Shown here: positions 29,074 through 38,289 of the stretch, piece by piece | How positions within the stretch are numbered: the first letter of the stretch is position 1 | Layout of the letters: every line of letters begins with the position of its first letter | Assembly: GCA_017303475.1 (NCBI GenBank) | Contig: JAFLBO010000008.1 | Location: 148,859 to 212,858 of the forward strand | Direction of reading: 5' to 3' | DNA length: 64,000 nucleotides | Source: Chitinophagales bacterium | GTDB taxonomy: Bacteria > Bacteroidota > Bacteroidia > Chitinophagales > Saprospiraceae | Notes under the pieces: generated by a model | What the model saw: the letters and a program-made list of their open reading frames with translations, nothing else | Database searches by the model: none | What the model was told of the DNA's origin: nothing | Translations under genes and position numbers: made by a program

Positions 29074-30348
29074 TTAACCAACGGTAACGACCCAAAAATC
29101 CTTGTCCTGTAAATACCGTTGGGCAAGTGCCTGAATTTGTTCAACTGAAATGGTTCGGACGGTGTGTACGAGGGCCTCAAATTTCTCAGGCGATTGATGT
29201 TCCACAATCATATTTCGGACCATATCCGAGCTATTGATCGGGCCATCCAAACCATTGAGCAACATTCCCAGAATGTAATTTCTAACCATACTCAATTCTT
29301 CTTCCGGCACAGGCTTTTCCCGCAATTTCCGAAGCTCAGAAAAAATAGCCCGAATGGCTGCTCCGGATTTTTCAGGACTCACCTCTGTGGCTATGTAGTG
29401 GCAACCATCGTTCAAATAAGCGTCTACCGTAGCATAAATGTTGTACGTGTAACCCTTTTTTTCCCGAATATTTGTCATCAGCCTTGAGCCGAAATACCCG
29501 CCCAGTAGTGTATTGAGCACTACCATGCCGTTAAAATCGGGATGATTTCGGTCAAACAATCTGCGCCCGATTTTAATGGCTGTTTGCAGGGAGCCCGGCA
29601 ATGGAATCTTAATTTTCCTGCCGTTTGGATGCTCTGCGGCCCCGGGCAATGGGTTGCGGCCCGGCATTGCAGGTCCGCTATGCTGCCCAAACTCCCGGTT
29701 AATCATGGATAAAACCCCGGCATCTATACTGCCGCTGGCAAACAAAAGGCAGTTTGCAGGAATGTACCATTTCCGGTAGTATTCCAATATATCAGCCCGT
29801 TCAATGGACTGGTAATCTTCCGGCATGGAATTGTACCCGTACGGGTGCTGCTCTCCAAAAATCAGTTCGGTGACTTTCCGGTAGGCCACTGTTTCACCCT
29901 TTTCCAACTCTACCGTCAACTCCTGAATGCTGGTTCGCCGGAAATTTTCGAGCTCTTCCTGCGGAAAAGCAGGCTGGAGCAACATCTCCGCAAATGTTGG
30001 AATAACTTCATGCGCATACTTTTTAACTGAAAACAACACGAAGCTACTAGTATCCAGATTGGTAGGAACATTAATGGAAGCTCCAAAATAATCGAGATGT
30101 TCCGCAATTTCAGCGGCCGTCTGCCTGACGGTTCCCTCCCGTATAAGTCGCGCCGTAGCCCGGGCAGCCAGCCGTTTTGCTTCTTCAGGCCTACCTGCAC
30201 GAAACACGGCTTCCAGCTTTACTATTTCCTGTCCCGGGAAATCCAGTACATACACCGGTATACCATTGTCCAGATGCACCAACTCCGGGCGCGGCATGGT
30301 CAGGTGACGAACTTCATGAATTTCGGGAGCAGTTTTACGATTTACCAT
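29074..30348 (-). CDS. M16-family peptidase homologue lacking the zinc-binding motif
   Basis: The protein has 424 residues with the two-lobed M16 architecture. It shows the C-lobe motif YFGSRLMTNIREKKGYTYNIYA with the Arg and Tyr that bind substrate in this family. At the place where active enzymes have HxxEH, the sequence reads FRAGRPEEAKRLAARATARLIREGT, with no His. It is therefore predicted to be inactive, like the partner subunit of two-component M16 proteases, which pairs with an active subunit. No active M16 gene is adjacent: upstream is divergent dnaN, downstream mreB. It has its own -7 box (complement of 30383-30390). Confidence 0.85.
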   Translation of the reverse strand: MVNRKTAPEIHEVRHLTMPRPELVHLDNGIPVYVLDFPGQEIVKLEAVFRAGRPEEAKRLAARATARLIREGTVRQTAAEIAEHLDYFGASINVPTNLDTSSFVLFSVKKYAHEVIPTFAEMLLQPAFPQEELENFRRTSIQELTVELEKGETVAYRKVTELIFGEQHPYGYNSMPEDYQSIERADILEYYRKWYIPANCLLFASGSIDAGVLSMINREFGQHSGPAMPGRNPLPGAAEHPNGRKIKIPLPGSLQTAIKIGRRLFDRNHPDFNGMVVLNTLLGGYFGSRLMTNIREKKGYTYNIYATVDAYLNDGCHYIATEVSPEKSGAAIRAIFSELRKLREKPVPEEELSMVRNYILGMLLNGLDGPINSSDMVRNMIVEHQSPEKFEALVHTVRTISVEQIQALAQRYLQDKDFWVVTVG

Positions 30349-30382
30349 GGAATGTTTGGATGAAATTTTTCATTTGGCGGGG

Positions 30383-30390
30383 CAAAGGTA
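30383..30390 (-). promoter_or_regulatory. -7 box (TACCTTTG) of the M16 gene
   Basis: The complement of 30383-30390 is TACCTTTG, 34 bases before the ATG at 30348. It faces away from the dnaN promoter in the 152-bp divergent gap. Confidence 0.65.
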
Positions 30391-30453
30391 GTTTTTTCGG
30401 TTTTTTTCCACAATTTGTTAGTTTCTTTACGAGAATAGCAGGCTTCAAGGCCT

Positions 30454-30461
30454 TATTTTTG
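30454..30461 (+). promoter_or_regulatory. -7 box (TATTTTTG) of dnaN
   Basis: TATTTTTG matches TAnnTTTG and lies 39 bases before the dnaN ATG at 30501. Confidence 0.65.
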
Positions 30462-30500
30462 CGCCGTCCCCCAAGCCCCTGACTCACAATATACCTAACG

Positions 30501-31619
30501 ATGAAATTTAGCGTATCCTCTTCTGAACTCCTCAAACAAGTGCAAATCGCCAATGGCGCTATCGGATCCAACCCGGTTTTGCCTATTCTGGAAGATTTTC
30601 TATTCAAAATTGAAGATAAAAAACTCACCATTGCAGCTACCGACCTCGAAACAAGCATCGCAACCACTATTGATGTGCTGGCAGATGACAATTTTTCTGT
30701 GGCCGTGCCTGCCAAAATATTGCTGGATACGCTGAAAGCCCTGCCACAGCAGCCCATCACTTTTACGGTCAATCCCGACAACTGGAATATTGAAATCACA
30801 TCTTCCTACGGCAAGTATAAGCTGGCCGGCGAAAACGGCGAAGACTTCCCCAACATCCCTGAACCGGATGGCGTAGACACGGTAAAAATCAACAGCAAAT
30901 ACCTGCTTGATGCCATCAACAACACCGTTTTTGCCACTTCTTCAGATGAATTGCGCCCGGCTATGACTGGCGTGTATTTCCAGGTGGAAAACGATAAAAT
31001 GACCTGCGTGGCCACTGATGCACACAAACTGGTTAAATACAGCACCCACCACCTGGCTGGTGAAGTTACCACTTCCTTCATTGTGCCCAAAAAGGCGCTT
31101 AATCTGTTGAAAAACGCACTTCCGGGCGGCGATGGCGTAACCATTTCCTTCAATAAAGCCAATGCATTCTTCGCTTTTGGCGGAATGAAACTGGTGTGCC
31201 GCCTCATTGATGCACGTTATCCGGATTACAACGCAGTTATCCCTGTAGATAACCCGAATAACATGACAGCAAACCGCAGCGATTTCCAAAATTCGCTGAA
31301 ACGTATTGCTATTTACGCAAATAAAACTACCAATCAGGTGGTTTTTGAACTCTCCGACAAAAGCCTGACGGTGAGCGCTCAAGACCTGGACTTCTCTAAC
31401 GAAGCTACCGAACAGATCCCTTGCAACTACGAAGGCGCGCCGATGAAGATCGCCTTCAACGCCCGCTTCCTGGCAGAAATGCTGGGTGTACTCGGATCAG
31501 ATGAGGTACGCATGGAGTTTAGTTCGCCAAGCCGCGCCGGCATCCTGACCCCGGTGGAAGAGAACAACAACGAACACGATATCCTCATGCTGGTTATGCC
31601 CGTGATGTTGAACGGCTAA
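30501..31619 (+). CDS. dnaN: DNA polymerase III beta sliding clamp
   Basis: The beta clamp encircles DNA and tethers polymerase III. The 372-residue length and three repeated clamp folds are typical. It opens with MKFSVSSSELLKQVQIANGAI. Domain 2 begins near the segment with SKYLLDAINNTVFATSSDELRP. It ends with LTPVEENNNEHDILMLVMPVML, the usual pocket-forming C-terminus. It is not next to dnaA or recF. ribE follows after 12 bp. Confidence 0.95.
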   Translation: MKFSVSSSELLKQVQIANGAIGSNPVLPILEDFLFKIEDKKLTIAATDLETSIATTIDVLADDNFSVAVPAKILLDTLKALPQQPITFTVNPDNWNIEITSSYGKYKLAGENGEDFPNIPEPDGVDTVKINSKYLLDAINNTVFATSSDELRPAMTGVYFQVENDKMTCVATDAHKLVKYSTHHLAGEVTTSFIVPKKALNLLKNALPGGDGVTISFNKANAFFAFGGMKLVCRLIDARYPDYNAVIPVDNPNNMTANRSDFQNSLKRIAIYANKTTNQVVFELSDKSLTVSAQDLDFSNEATEQIPCNYEGAPMKIAFNARFLAEMLGVLGSDEVRMEFSSPSRAGILTPVEENNNEHDILMLVMPVMLNG

Positions 31620-31631
31620 AACACAGCGTCT

Positions 31632-32234
31632 ATGTTTACCGGAATTATTGAATCAACCGGAACTGTTGTGTCCGTGGAGCGGGATCAATCCAACGTACAT
31701 TTCACGGTGGAAAGCAACATTTCTGCACAACTTAAAGTTGACCAGAGTGTATGCCACAACGGCGTTTGCCTGACTGTAGTGGCCGTTGAGGGCAACCAAC
31801 ATCGGGTTACTGCTGTAGACGAGACCCTCAGGCGCACAAACCTGGGCCAATGGGCGCCCGGACACCTGGTTAATCTGGAGCGTTGCCTGCCTGTTGGCGG
31901 CCGACTGGACGGCCATATTGTGCAGGGACACGTAGACGAACTGGCTACCTGTGTGTCTGTGGAAGAAACCGGGGGGTCCTGGAAATACACCTTTCAATTC
32001 AGGCAGGAAAAAGCGGGATTATTGGTAGACAAAGGATCTGTTTGCCTCAATGGCGTGAGTCTGACCGTTGTATCGCCCGGAATGGATCACTTCTCCGTTG
32101 CTATTATCCCTTATACCTGGGAACATACCAATTTCAAGACACTAAAAGCTGGCGACACGGTAAACATCGAGTTCGACATTTTAGGAAAATACCTTGCCCG
32201 CCAAATGGAAATTTTGGCAGCAACGAAGCATTAG
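31632..32234 (+). CDS. ribE: Riboflavin synthase alpha subunit
   Basis: The enzyme dismutates two 6,7-dimethyl-8-ribityllumazines to riboflavin. The protein has 200 residues with two tandem lumazine-binding domains. It opens with MFTGIIESTGTVV, and each half has an NGVCLTV or NGVSLTV motif. The domain end IPYTWEHTNFKTLKAGDTVNIEFDILGKYLAR is typical. It is probably cotranscribed with dnaN. The 3' end is 3 bp from a convergent T9SS gene, with no hairpin between them. Confidence 0.94.
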   Translation: MFTGIIESTGTVVSVERDQSNVHFTVESNISAQLKVDQSVCHNGVCLTVVAVEGNQHRVTAVDETLRRTNLGQWAPGHLVNLERCLPVGGRLDGHIVQGHVDELATCVSVEETGGSWKYTFQFRQEKAGLLVDKGSVCLNGVSLTVVSPGMDHFSVAIIPYTWEHTNFKTLKAGDTVNIEFDILGKYLARQMEILAATKH

Positions 32235-32237
32235 TTC

Positions 32238-33764
32238 CTATTTTTCTATCATAAATGCCCGGGTAGTGCGCTGATTCCCGAAATTGGCGTGTAGAAAATA
32301 AACACCCGCTGGCCAGTCTCCCGTAGGCGCCTGCCACAAACCGCTTGCAGCGGATGACTCCTCCAGCATCCAAAGCAACTGCCCGTAGGCATTGTAAATG
32401 CGAAAGCTCACAGGCTTTGCATCAGGTGTGTCCAACTCTATGTACAGGTCTGTGGAAGCCGGATTAGGGAAAAGAGACAATTGCTGCAGTTCTGCGGGCG
32501 AATCCGTGTCTGTGAGCACACCGGCGCCAAATGCACGTCTGGCATAATCGTCAAACTCTCCTCCGGAAATGATAGGGGTAGTGGGATCATTCAGGTTGTA
32601 CAACCGGTAATACCCGGAGCCAAAATTGCAACACATACCATCTCCGTATGCATCAGAAATGTGCAGGGAATAACATCCATTGGCCGGCAAATCCAGAGTA
32701 TCGCGGATGATCGTCATACTCGGATAGGCGCCCGGGCCAGGAAGCACACCCAGCGGAAAAGCGCCGCCGCCATATGGGCCAACTTCCTGATTTCCACCGA
32801 ATTCCAGCACACTTCCCCAGTCATCCCGCACCTCCCAATAGGTTTCTTCCCCGAAATTATCGGTGCGCAGTTTCAAAACCACCTGCGTTGTATTAAAACT
32901 CTTGGCCTGCGAAAAATTGTCAATTCGTATATTATTGGCCAAATCCTCATCCCCAGCCCCATTGTTAATCCCGGATACATTGACCGACAAAGTACCTGAA
33001 TTCGACACGGTAATGGGAGCAAACTGAATATTTGCTTCTCCGTAAGTGTACAGATTTCCGGTCCAGGATAAGGTTTGAACCATATTGTTGTTCCAGCTAA
33101 GTTCAACAGTAGCCTGGGTGAGCGGCGAAGATCCAAGGTTGGTTAGCAGAAAACTGGGAGCAAGCTCCTGAAAGCCACAAATTTCGTCCAGCTGGGTACC
33201 CGGATAGTATTCAAAAATGCCGGCATTCGTATTGCCGTAGGCAACCGGGCACTGATTGGCTTTTTCCCACAGGTCTTCCGGCCCCAATGGTTCCACCTCA
33301 TAAACGCGTTTGTTGGGGCAGATAACAAACAGCGAGGGGTAATAGCTTATCTGATAGGCATTGGCAATGGCGGCATTGTCCAGAATTGGATAGTCAACTC
33401 CCTGGGTGTAATTGCCGGCAGTGCCGCCATTACATCCCGCATCGCCAAAAATGCAATTGATATTGGTGCTGGGGTCACCCTCCACCCAAAAAACCCGTAG
33501 TTTATCGTCGCCTTGAGGGCCATGCTCTGCATACAAATCCTGCAATGCCTGGCTGGTATGATACACCCAACAGGGAGCGCACCATGTAGCAGAGATCTCA
33601 ATCAGCACAATTTTACCTGATTCCAGGATGTCGTACAAGTGATGCGTTTGACCATAAATATCCTGCGCAACAAAGTCAGGCGCAGTGGCGCCTGATGGCA
33701 ATTGGGCGGAAAGCCGCATTACCACCAAAAAAATCCCTGCCAGAAGCCCTAATTTTTTACGCAT
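32238..33764 (-). CDS. Secreted thioredoxin-fold protein with T9SS type A sorting domain
   Basis: The protein has 508 residues. Its signal peptide ends at RLSAQ. A TlpA-like redoxin domain follows (APDFVAQDIYGQ, then the active site TWCAPCW). The middle is a beta-rich region of about 230 residues with LDLPANGCYSLHISDAYGDGMC, typical of Bacteroidota surface proteins. The last 75 residues are a type A sorting domain (LSLFPNPASTDLYIEL, WPAGVYFLH). It would be exported by T9SS and attached to the surface. A disulfide role outside the cell is inferred from the CxxC. A TATTTTTG box (complement of 33811-33818) precedes it. Confidence 0.88.
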   Translation of the reverse strand: MRKKLGLLAGIFLVVMRLSAQLPSGATAPDFVAQDIYGQTHHLYDILESGKIVLIEISATWCAPCWVYHTSQALQDLYAEHGPQGDDKLRVFWVEGDPSTNINCIFGDAGCNGGTAGNYTQGVDYPILDNAAIANAYQISYYPSLFVICPNKRVYEVEPLGPEDLWEKANQCPVAYGNTNAGIFEYYPGTQLDEICGFQELAPSFLLTNLGSSPLTQATVELSWNNNMVQTLSWTGNLYTYGEANIQFAPITVSNSGTLSVNVSGINNGAGDEDLANNIRIDNFSQAKSFNTTQVVLKLRTDNFGEETYWEVRDDWGSVLEFGGNQEVGPYGGGAFPLGVLPGPGAYPSMTIIRDTLDLPANGCYSLHISDAYGDGMCCNFGSGYYRLYNLNDPTTPIISGGEFDDYARRAFGAGVLTDTDSPAELQQLSLFPNPASTDLYIELDTPDAKPVSFRIYNAYGQLLWMLEESSAASGLWQAPTGDWPAGVYFLHANFGNQRTTRAFMIEK

Positions 33765-33810
33765 TTTTTTGCTAAAATTGTCCGATTTAATACAAAACCG
33801 TTCTGCCGAA

Positions 33811-33818
33811 CAAAAATA
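33811..33818 (-). promoter_or_regulatory. -7 box (TATTTTTG) of the T9SS redoxin gene
   Basis: The complement of 33811-33818 reads TATTTTTG, 46 bases before the start at 33764 and back to back with the promoter at 33844. Confidence 0.6.
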
Positions 33819-33843
33819 GGTAGGGGTAAACAGCTCTGGGGTG

Positions 33844-33851
33844 TACCTTTG
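33844..33851 (+). promoter_or_regulatory. -7 box (TACCTTTG) of the small T9SS protein
   Basis: TACCTTTG overlaps the TTG at 33849 where the open frame begins, so that codon cannot be the start. This favours ATG 33876 or 33894. Confidence 0.6.
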
Positions 33852-33893
33852 TTTAATTATTTCACGAACCTGCTAATGCGAGACATTTCCGTC

Positions 33894-34589
33894 ATGAAAA
33901 AACTAACTGCTACCCTCCTTTTGGCAACTGGCCTCATATCAATGGCCAATGCCCAGTTTCAATCCGCCTACCACGTGTATCCGAACCCTTCTGATACCAT
34001 TACTACTTCCGACACTTACGATTCACCGGCACACGGTGAAATTGAAAACGTATCAGCCGCACCTGTTTCCATTAAATGGGAACGCAATGAGGTATACCTG
34101 ACGCCAAATGTCACCACCGCTGTTTGCGACCCTGTTACCTGCTGGTTCCCCGGAGTGTCAAGCAAAAATTTTACCCTGCAACCAGATTCTGCCGGACAGT
34201 TAACCGTACACTTCTATAATTCAGGTTTTGATCCGGCGCCAGGTGAAGCGGGTTCAGGTATTGTGCACCTCAAACTCACCAACCTGAACAACCCCGCAGA
34301 CACCCTTACTGCCGTATATACTTACAGCACACTCACTGGCACCAACGACTTGCCAGCGCCGGTGGTTAAACTGTTCCCTAACCCTGTGACTGATTATTTC
34401 ACCCTGGAAAATGCTGAAGAGGTTGGCTCTATGCGACTCTTCACCATTGACGGCCGGATGGTAGCGCGTTTTGAGGCTTCTTCCGACAATACTTATGCCA
34501 TTGGTCATCTGCCTATCGGAAACTATGTACTTTCCTTTGAAGACAAGGACGGCAACCTGTTTCAGGCTGTCGAACTGCATAAAAGGTAG
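33894..34589 (+). CDS. Small secreted protein with T9SS type A sorting domain
   Basis: The protein has 231 residues from the ATG at 33894, which gives a clean signal peptide (KKLTATLLLATGLISMANAQ). An ATG six codons earlier is possible. The mature part has a beta-sandwich look with one CDPVTC pair. The sorting domain is VKLFPNPVTDYFTLENAEE, IDGRMVARFEA and LPIGNYVLSFED. I recognise no functional family for the central 120 residues. It should be surface-exposed or released through T9SS. Confidence 0.85.
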   Translation: MKKLTATLLLATGLISMANAQFQSAYHVYPNPSDTITTSDTYDSPAHGEIENVSAAPVSIKWERNEVYLTPNVTTAVCDPVTCWFPGVSSKNFTLQPDSAGQLTVHFYNSGFDPAPGEAGSGIVHLKLTNLNNPADTLTAVYTYSTLTGTNDLPAPVVKLFPNPVTDYFTLENAEEVGSMRLFTIDGRMVARFEASSDNTYAIGHLPIGNYVLSFEDKDGNLFQAVELHKR

Positions 34590-34636
34590 ACAACTCAGTA
34601 ATTGCCACAAAGGTAGGTCAGCTTAGCGGCCTGTAC

Positions 34637-34680
34637 AACACACGAGGGGTTGGCGGAATGCCCGCTCCTCGTGTGTTTTT
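34637..34680. terminator. Rho-independent terminator
   Basis: An 11-bp stem (34637-34647 with 34667-34677) with a 19-base loop is followed by a run of T on the + strand. Unlike most convergent junctions in the window, this is a conventional terminator. Confidence 0.85.
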
Positions 34681-34696
34681 ATATTTGTCTGGTATT

Positions 34697-35380
34697 TTAG
34701 CTCTCTGCAGTAAAACGACAAAAGTCTTCGGCCAACAACAGGGTTTTACCCTGAAAATGTCTTCTCGGATGCAGGTGTTTTTGCATGGCGGGAACCACGC
34801 CGCCGTCCTTTTCCAAAAATGTCATTAACGTGCGCAGCACCTTGAAATAACGGGGCAAATCGTTGGCCTGCGGAATGTCCTGAGCCCCAAACCTAATCAT
34901 GGCTTTTTGAAATGTAGGAAAGCTATAAGGCGCATACGACTCCGGATAACGAAATGCCAGATATAATGCAATCATCTGAAAATCATCATGATAATGATTG
35001 TTTTCAATACTGGTAGGATGCGCTTTCTTGTAATCACGCAGTACACTGTCGCAGCCAAACAGAAACCTGGAAACCCGCCCGTCTACTTCCCTGGTTTCGT
35101 TGTACAGATCATCGAACATCATCCGCACTGTAAGCGGATCAAATCGCCAGAACATGGTCATGATGCGTTTGGGTTGCCACTGTTCAGTTTGCCACAAACG
35201 CCGTGATTCTGAATTAAAAAAAGCCCCGTCGAACATAACGGCAGGCTCTGTCACATCCAGTTCCCAATGCTGCTGAAAATGCTGCACCGACTCCCATTTG
35301 TACACAAAAGGATGGTGTTTCGTAGCCGTCAGCCACTGCTTATACTCCGCAATGGCGGTGTTTATTTTGGATAGTATCAT
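34697..35380 (-). CDS. Stand-alone protein resembling the N-terminal domain of McrB-like restriction proteins
   Basis: The protein has 227 residues from the ATG at 35380. The frame is open upstream, but that part lies in repeat DNA. It reads YKWESVQHFQQHWELD, then FDDLYNETREVDGRVSRF, then a motif NNHYHDDFQMIALYLAFRYPESYAPY. I know that pattern from the N-terminal domain of AAA-type McrB homologues (NHYQD...LYLALRYPEKY). No AAA or nuclease domain follows, and none is adjacent. It may be a small adaptor or DNA-binding remnant. The relation is from memory of the motif and has not been tested. Confidence 0.5.
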   Translation of the reverse strand: MILSKINTAIAEYKQWLTATKHHPFVYKWESVQHFQQHWELDVTEPAVMFDGAFFNSESRRLWQTEQWQPKRIMTMFWRFDPLTVRMMFDDLYNETREVDGRVSRFLFGCDSVLRDYKKAHPTSIENNHYHDDFQMIALYLAFRYPESYAPYSFPTFQKAMIRFGAQDIPQANDLPRYFKVLRTLMTFLEKDGGVVPAMQKHLHPRRHFQGKTLLLAEDFCRFTAES

Positions 35381-35385
35381 TATTC

Positions 35386-35420
35386 TGTGTAGTTCACCGC
35401 AAAGACGCAAAGTTCGCAAA
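35386..35420. repeat. Single repeat arm (CCGCAAAGACGCAAAG)
   Basis: CACCGCAAAGACGCAAAG followed by TTCGCAAA resembles the direct repeat at 12569-12612, but no inverted partner is present here. It lies between the aminotransferase stop and the next start. Confidence 0.5.
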
Positions 35421-35429
35421 TCGCACACC

Positions 35430-36572
35430 TTAAACCTTGGCCAGCCTTTCTCCGGCTTGTGCCAGCAGGTCTTCCGTTTTGGCAAAACAAAGTCGGATAA
35501 CCTTCTCGTCTTTCAGATCAGAATAAAACGAAGAAACCGGAATGGCTGCCACGCCAAATTCTGTGGTCAGACGTTTGCAAAATGCCAGATCGGGCTCGTC
35601 GCTGATGTGCGCATAATCGAAAAGCTGAAAATAGGTACCCGCGCAGGTTAGCGGCTTAAACCGGGTGGCCGACATGGCTTGCAGAAAGAAATCTCTTTTT
35701 TGCTGGTAAAACTCCGGCAAGCCGAGGTATTCAGCCGGGTCTGCCATGAAATCGGCAAAAGCCGCCTGCATAGGGTGATTGGCGGAAAACACATTGAACT
35801 GGTGTACTTTCCGAAATTCGCGGGTAAGCTCTGGTGGCGCCACGCAATAGCCTGTTTTCCAGCCTGTATTGTGGTAGGTTTTACCAAAAGAATAAATGGC
35901 AAGTGTGCGCGCATACAAATCCGGATAGCGCAAAGCTGAAGCATGTTGCTCGCCATCGTAAATCAGATGCTCATACACTTCATCGCTCATCAGTATCACA
36001 TCAGTGCCGCGCAAAAGCTCCTGAATTTGTAGCATGTCCGACTCACGCAGAATCGTACCAGTAGGATTTTGCGGAGTATTGATGCACAACATGCGGGTGC
36101 GCGGGGTGATACACTTTTTCACTTCTTCCCAATCCACCCGGTAATCTGGCGCTGAAAGACTGATCGGCACTACTACCCCGCCAACCGTTTCTACGGAAGG
36201 TCGGTAGGAATCATAGCAGGGCTCAAGTAATATTACTTCATCTCCCGGGCGCACAAAGGCTGCGATGGCGCAGAAAATGGCCTGGGTGCCGCCGGCAGTG
36301 ATGGTTATTTCCGTTTCAGGATCTACAGAAGCCCCGTACATCAGCCTGATTTTTTCCGCAATGCGCTCCCTCAGGGATAGAATACCCGGCATGGGCGAGT
36401 ATTGGTTGGCGCCCTTGGCCATATGTTCAGTAACCAAACGCTGCAACCGTTCAGAGGGGTTGAAATTGGGAAAACCCTGCGACAAATTGATGGCGCCTAC
36501 CTGATTGGCCAGGCCCGACATAACGGTAAAAATGGTGGTGCCCACGTTGGGCAGTTTGGAATGGATATGCAT
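35430..36572 (-). CDS. PLP-dependent aminotransferase (methionine aminotransferase type)
   Basis: This 380-residue class I aminotransferase transfers the amino group of methionine or aromatic amino acids to a 2-oxoacid. The PLP lysine is in YSFGKTYHNTGWKTGY. The cofactor Asn/Pro is in NTPQNPTGT, and the Asp/Tyr in LMSDEVYEHLIYD. The opening INLSQGFPNFNPSERL and the YSFGKTYHNTGWK block are typical of the YbdL/kynurenine aminotransferase branch. The exact substrate is inferred from that branch. Its start is 14 bp from the end of the AAA gene. Confidence 0.88.
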   Translation of the reverse strand: MHIHSKLPNVGTTIFTVMSGLANQVGAINLSQGFPNFNPSERLQRLVTEHMAKGANQYSPMPGILSLRERIAEKIRLMYGASVDPETEITITAGGTQAIFCAIAAFVRPGDEVILLEPCYDSYRPSVETVGGVVVPISLSAPDYRVDWEEVKKCITPRTRMLCINTPQNPTGTILRESDMLQIQELLRGTDVILMSDEVYEHLIYDGEQHASALRYPDLYARTLAIYSFGKTYHNTGWKTGYCVAPPELTREFRKVHQFNVFSANHPMQAAFADFMADPAEYLGLPEFYQQKRDFFLQAMSATRFKPLTCAGTYFQLFDYAHISDEPDLAFCKRLTTEFGVAAIPVSSFYSDLKDEKVIRLCFAKTEDLLAQAGERLAKV

Positions 36573-36586
36573 GCATGGAGGATTGC

Positions 36587-38239
36587 TTAGACTGCAAGCA
36601 GATTGCTGATTTTTTGTTTAAACCAGATTGTTTTTACCAGCTCAGATTTGGGAATATTCTGACGCTGTGGTAAATCAGTGGCGTAAGCTTTCATAGGAAA
36701 AACCTTATACCAGGTCTCAAAATCATCACTTTGCATTGCGGCAGCCAGAATTGTTGCTTGTTCTGAATTTTCCTTCTTATTTTTAAACCTGTTTTGAGTA
36801 GGCTTGTCAGAGAATACTTGCTCTCCAAAATAAGGATACTCAGTACGTTTAAGAGCTAATGAAGGTATAAGGGTTGGAACAACTTTTTCCTTACTTGATT
36901 TTAGTTGACTAATGTATGAATTAGAATCAAAAGACTGATCTGTAGTAGCAAAATACTCCACCAGGTTTTCTGGGTGATACAACAAATTTTCAATACTATA
37001 GTAAGGTAGAATATAAAGATTCTTGTATTGAGCCCTGATTAATTGAATATCATCATCAGACAGAAAATCGCGATCTACGATGCCAATTGCATTAGGATCA
37101 TTCAGTACTTTATGGAATACATTATTACGATTCGTTGCCTTAGCAAAAAGCACATCCTTCAGACCAAGAGAGGCATAATAGTCCCTATCATTATTCTCGA
37201 CAAAGCATAGCTTTTTCCCGGACAGTAGAGAAGGCAAAAATTCCTTTCCTACGGCAATCTCATAAACTTCTAAATTCTCTGATGGAACTGGTACAAGATT
37301 CCTGGGCAAATCAAAGTCCAGGTCATCAAAATCGATGATGACAGCATCCGGACTATTTCGGGCAAAATCAATGAATCCAAGAGAATGGGAAGCTGTCCAG
37401 AATTGACTGGATTCTGGTATCCAATTAGTGACAATTTCTTTTAATAAATTGTACTGAAGCTTGGTGTTTAAGTGTAAATCAATTTCATCAAAATAGCAAA
37501 CAGCATTCTCTATGGAAGCTCTTCTACTTGAAAGGTTGATCAAAATATTTATCACTTCTTTCTCGCCAGCGCTAAGATGGTTGTAATGAAATTCTGAGTC
37601 TCCCTTTCGAAAGGTAACCTGAGCAATATTACCCTCTAATGGCGGAATAATTTCTATCAATTCAAGCTTGGTGCCATTTTTTTCGCCAAAAATGTTAGTC
37701 AGAGCTCTATTGATTGGATCAATATAACTTTCGCGAATTTTAGATTGCGCATCTGGCATTCTGAAAAAATCACGAAGAATAATACTGGTAATATGTTCTA
37801 TATCATTTTCGAATCGCTCGTCACGGTCTATAAAATATTTTGGCCGATCAGCATCCTTTGCTAAATTAATAATATTACCGCCAAGACTGGTTTTAGTTAG
37901 TCTCGGAACTTGACGAAAGCTGGTTCTGCCGTAAAAATTTATCTTATGAAGACCATCAGCATGTGGTCTTGCATTGCTAATGCTGATGTCCCAGAATTGT
38001 TCGTGTTCAAAACCAACTGAAATCAGGAAATCGGAATCAGATCGTTTTTTATAATAATCAACCGGCAGCTGTTCACCCTTTTGGGCTTTATTTAAGCCCT
38101 CAAAGGCATCAAAAATACAAGATTTTCCCGCCCCATTTGATCCAATGAGCAGAACCAACTTTGCCTTTTCCGGTATCTCATCGATACCCAAATCAGTGAA
38201 GCGTCTAAAATTCTTAAGCCTTAAATTTTTGATTCTCAT
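36587..38239 (-). CDS. OLD-like AAA ATPase with C-terminal DUF4435 domain
   Basis: The protein has 550 residues from the ATG at 38239. Sixteen more codons are open upstream, but the promoter box at 38252-38259 lies there. Walker A is GSNGAGKS (33-40). The SMC-type signature is LSAGEKEVI, Walker B is CYFDEIDLHLN, and the switch His is in WTASHSLGF. The C-terminal part from LCFVENNDRDYY with NAIGIVDRDF is DUF4435, a TOPRIM-like domain also seen in OLD-type nucleases. The order ATPase then TOPRIM is that of OLD and GajA defence nucleases. The gene is visibly more AT-rich than its neighbours, which suggests transfer. It lies 50 bp after the trypsin-nuclease gene. Confidence 0.85.
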   Translation of the reverse strand: MRIKNLRLKNFRRFTDLGIDEIPEKAKLVLLIGSNGAGKSCIFDAFEGLNKAQKGEQLPVDYYKKRSDSDFLISVGFEHEQFWDISISNARPHADGLHKINFYGRTSFRQVPRLTKTSLGGNIINLAKDADRPKYFIDRDERFENDIEHITSIILRDFFRMPDAQSKIRESYIDPINRALTNIFGEKNGTKLELIEIIPPLEGNIAQVTFRKGDSEFHYNHLSAGEKEVINILINLSSRRASIENAVCYFDEIDLHLNTKLQYNLLKEIVTNWIPESSQFWTASHSLGFIDFARNSPDAVIIDFDDLDFDLPRNLVPVPSENLEVYEIAVGKEFLPSLLSGKKLCFVENNDRDYYASLGLKDVLFAKATNRNNVFHKVLNDPNAIGIVDRDFLSDDDIQLIRAQYKNLYILPYYSIENLLYHPENLVEYFATTDQSFDSNSYISQLKSSKEKVVPTLIPSLALKRTEYPYFGEQVFSDKPTQNRFKNKKENSEQATILAAAMQSDDFETWYKVFPMKAYATDLPQRQNIPKSELVKTIWFKQKISNLLAV

Positions 38240-38251
38240 AAATTGATTTAG

Positions 38252-38259
38252 CAAAGGTA
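38252..38259 (-). promoter_or_regulatory. -7 box (TACCTTTG) of the OLD-like ATPase
   Basis: The complement of 38252-38259 is TACCTTTG, 12 bases before the ATG at 38239, which gives a very short leader. It means the ATPase can be expressed apart from the trypsin-nuclease gene. Confidence 0.55.
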
Positions 38260-38289
38260 ATGCTAACCTTATGATAAAAGGCGCCACAT

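Noticed and set aside
34637..34680. Considered as another member of the palindrome families
   Set aside because: It has a short stem, a loop and a T run and shares no word with the others; it is an ordinary terminator.
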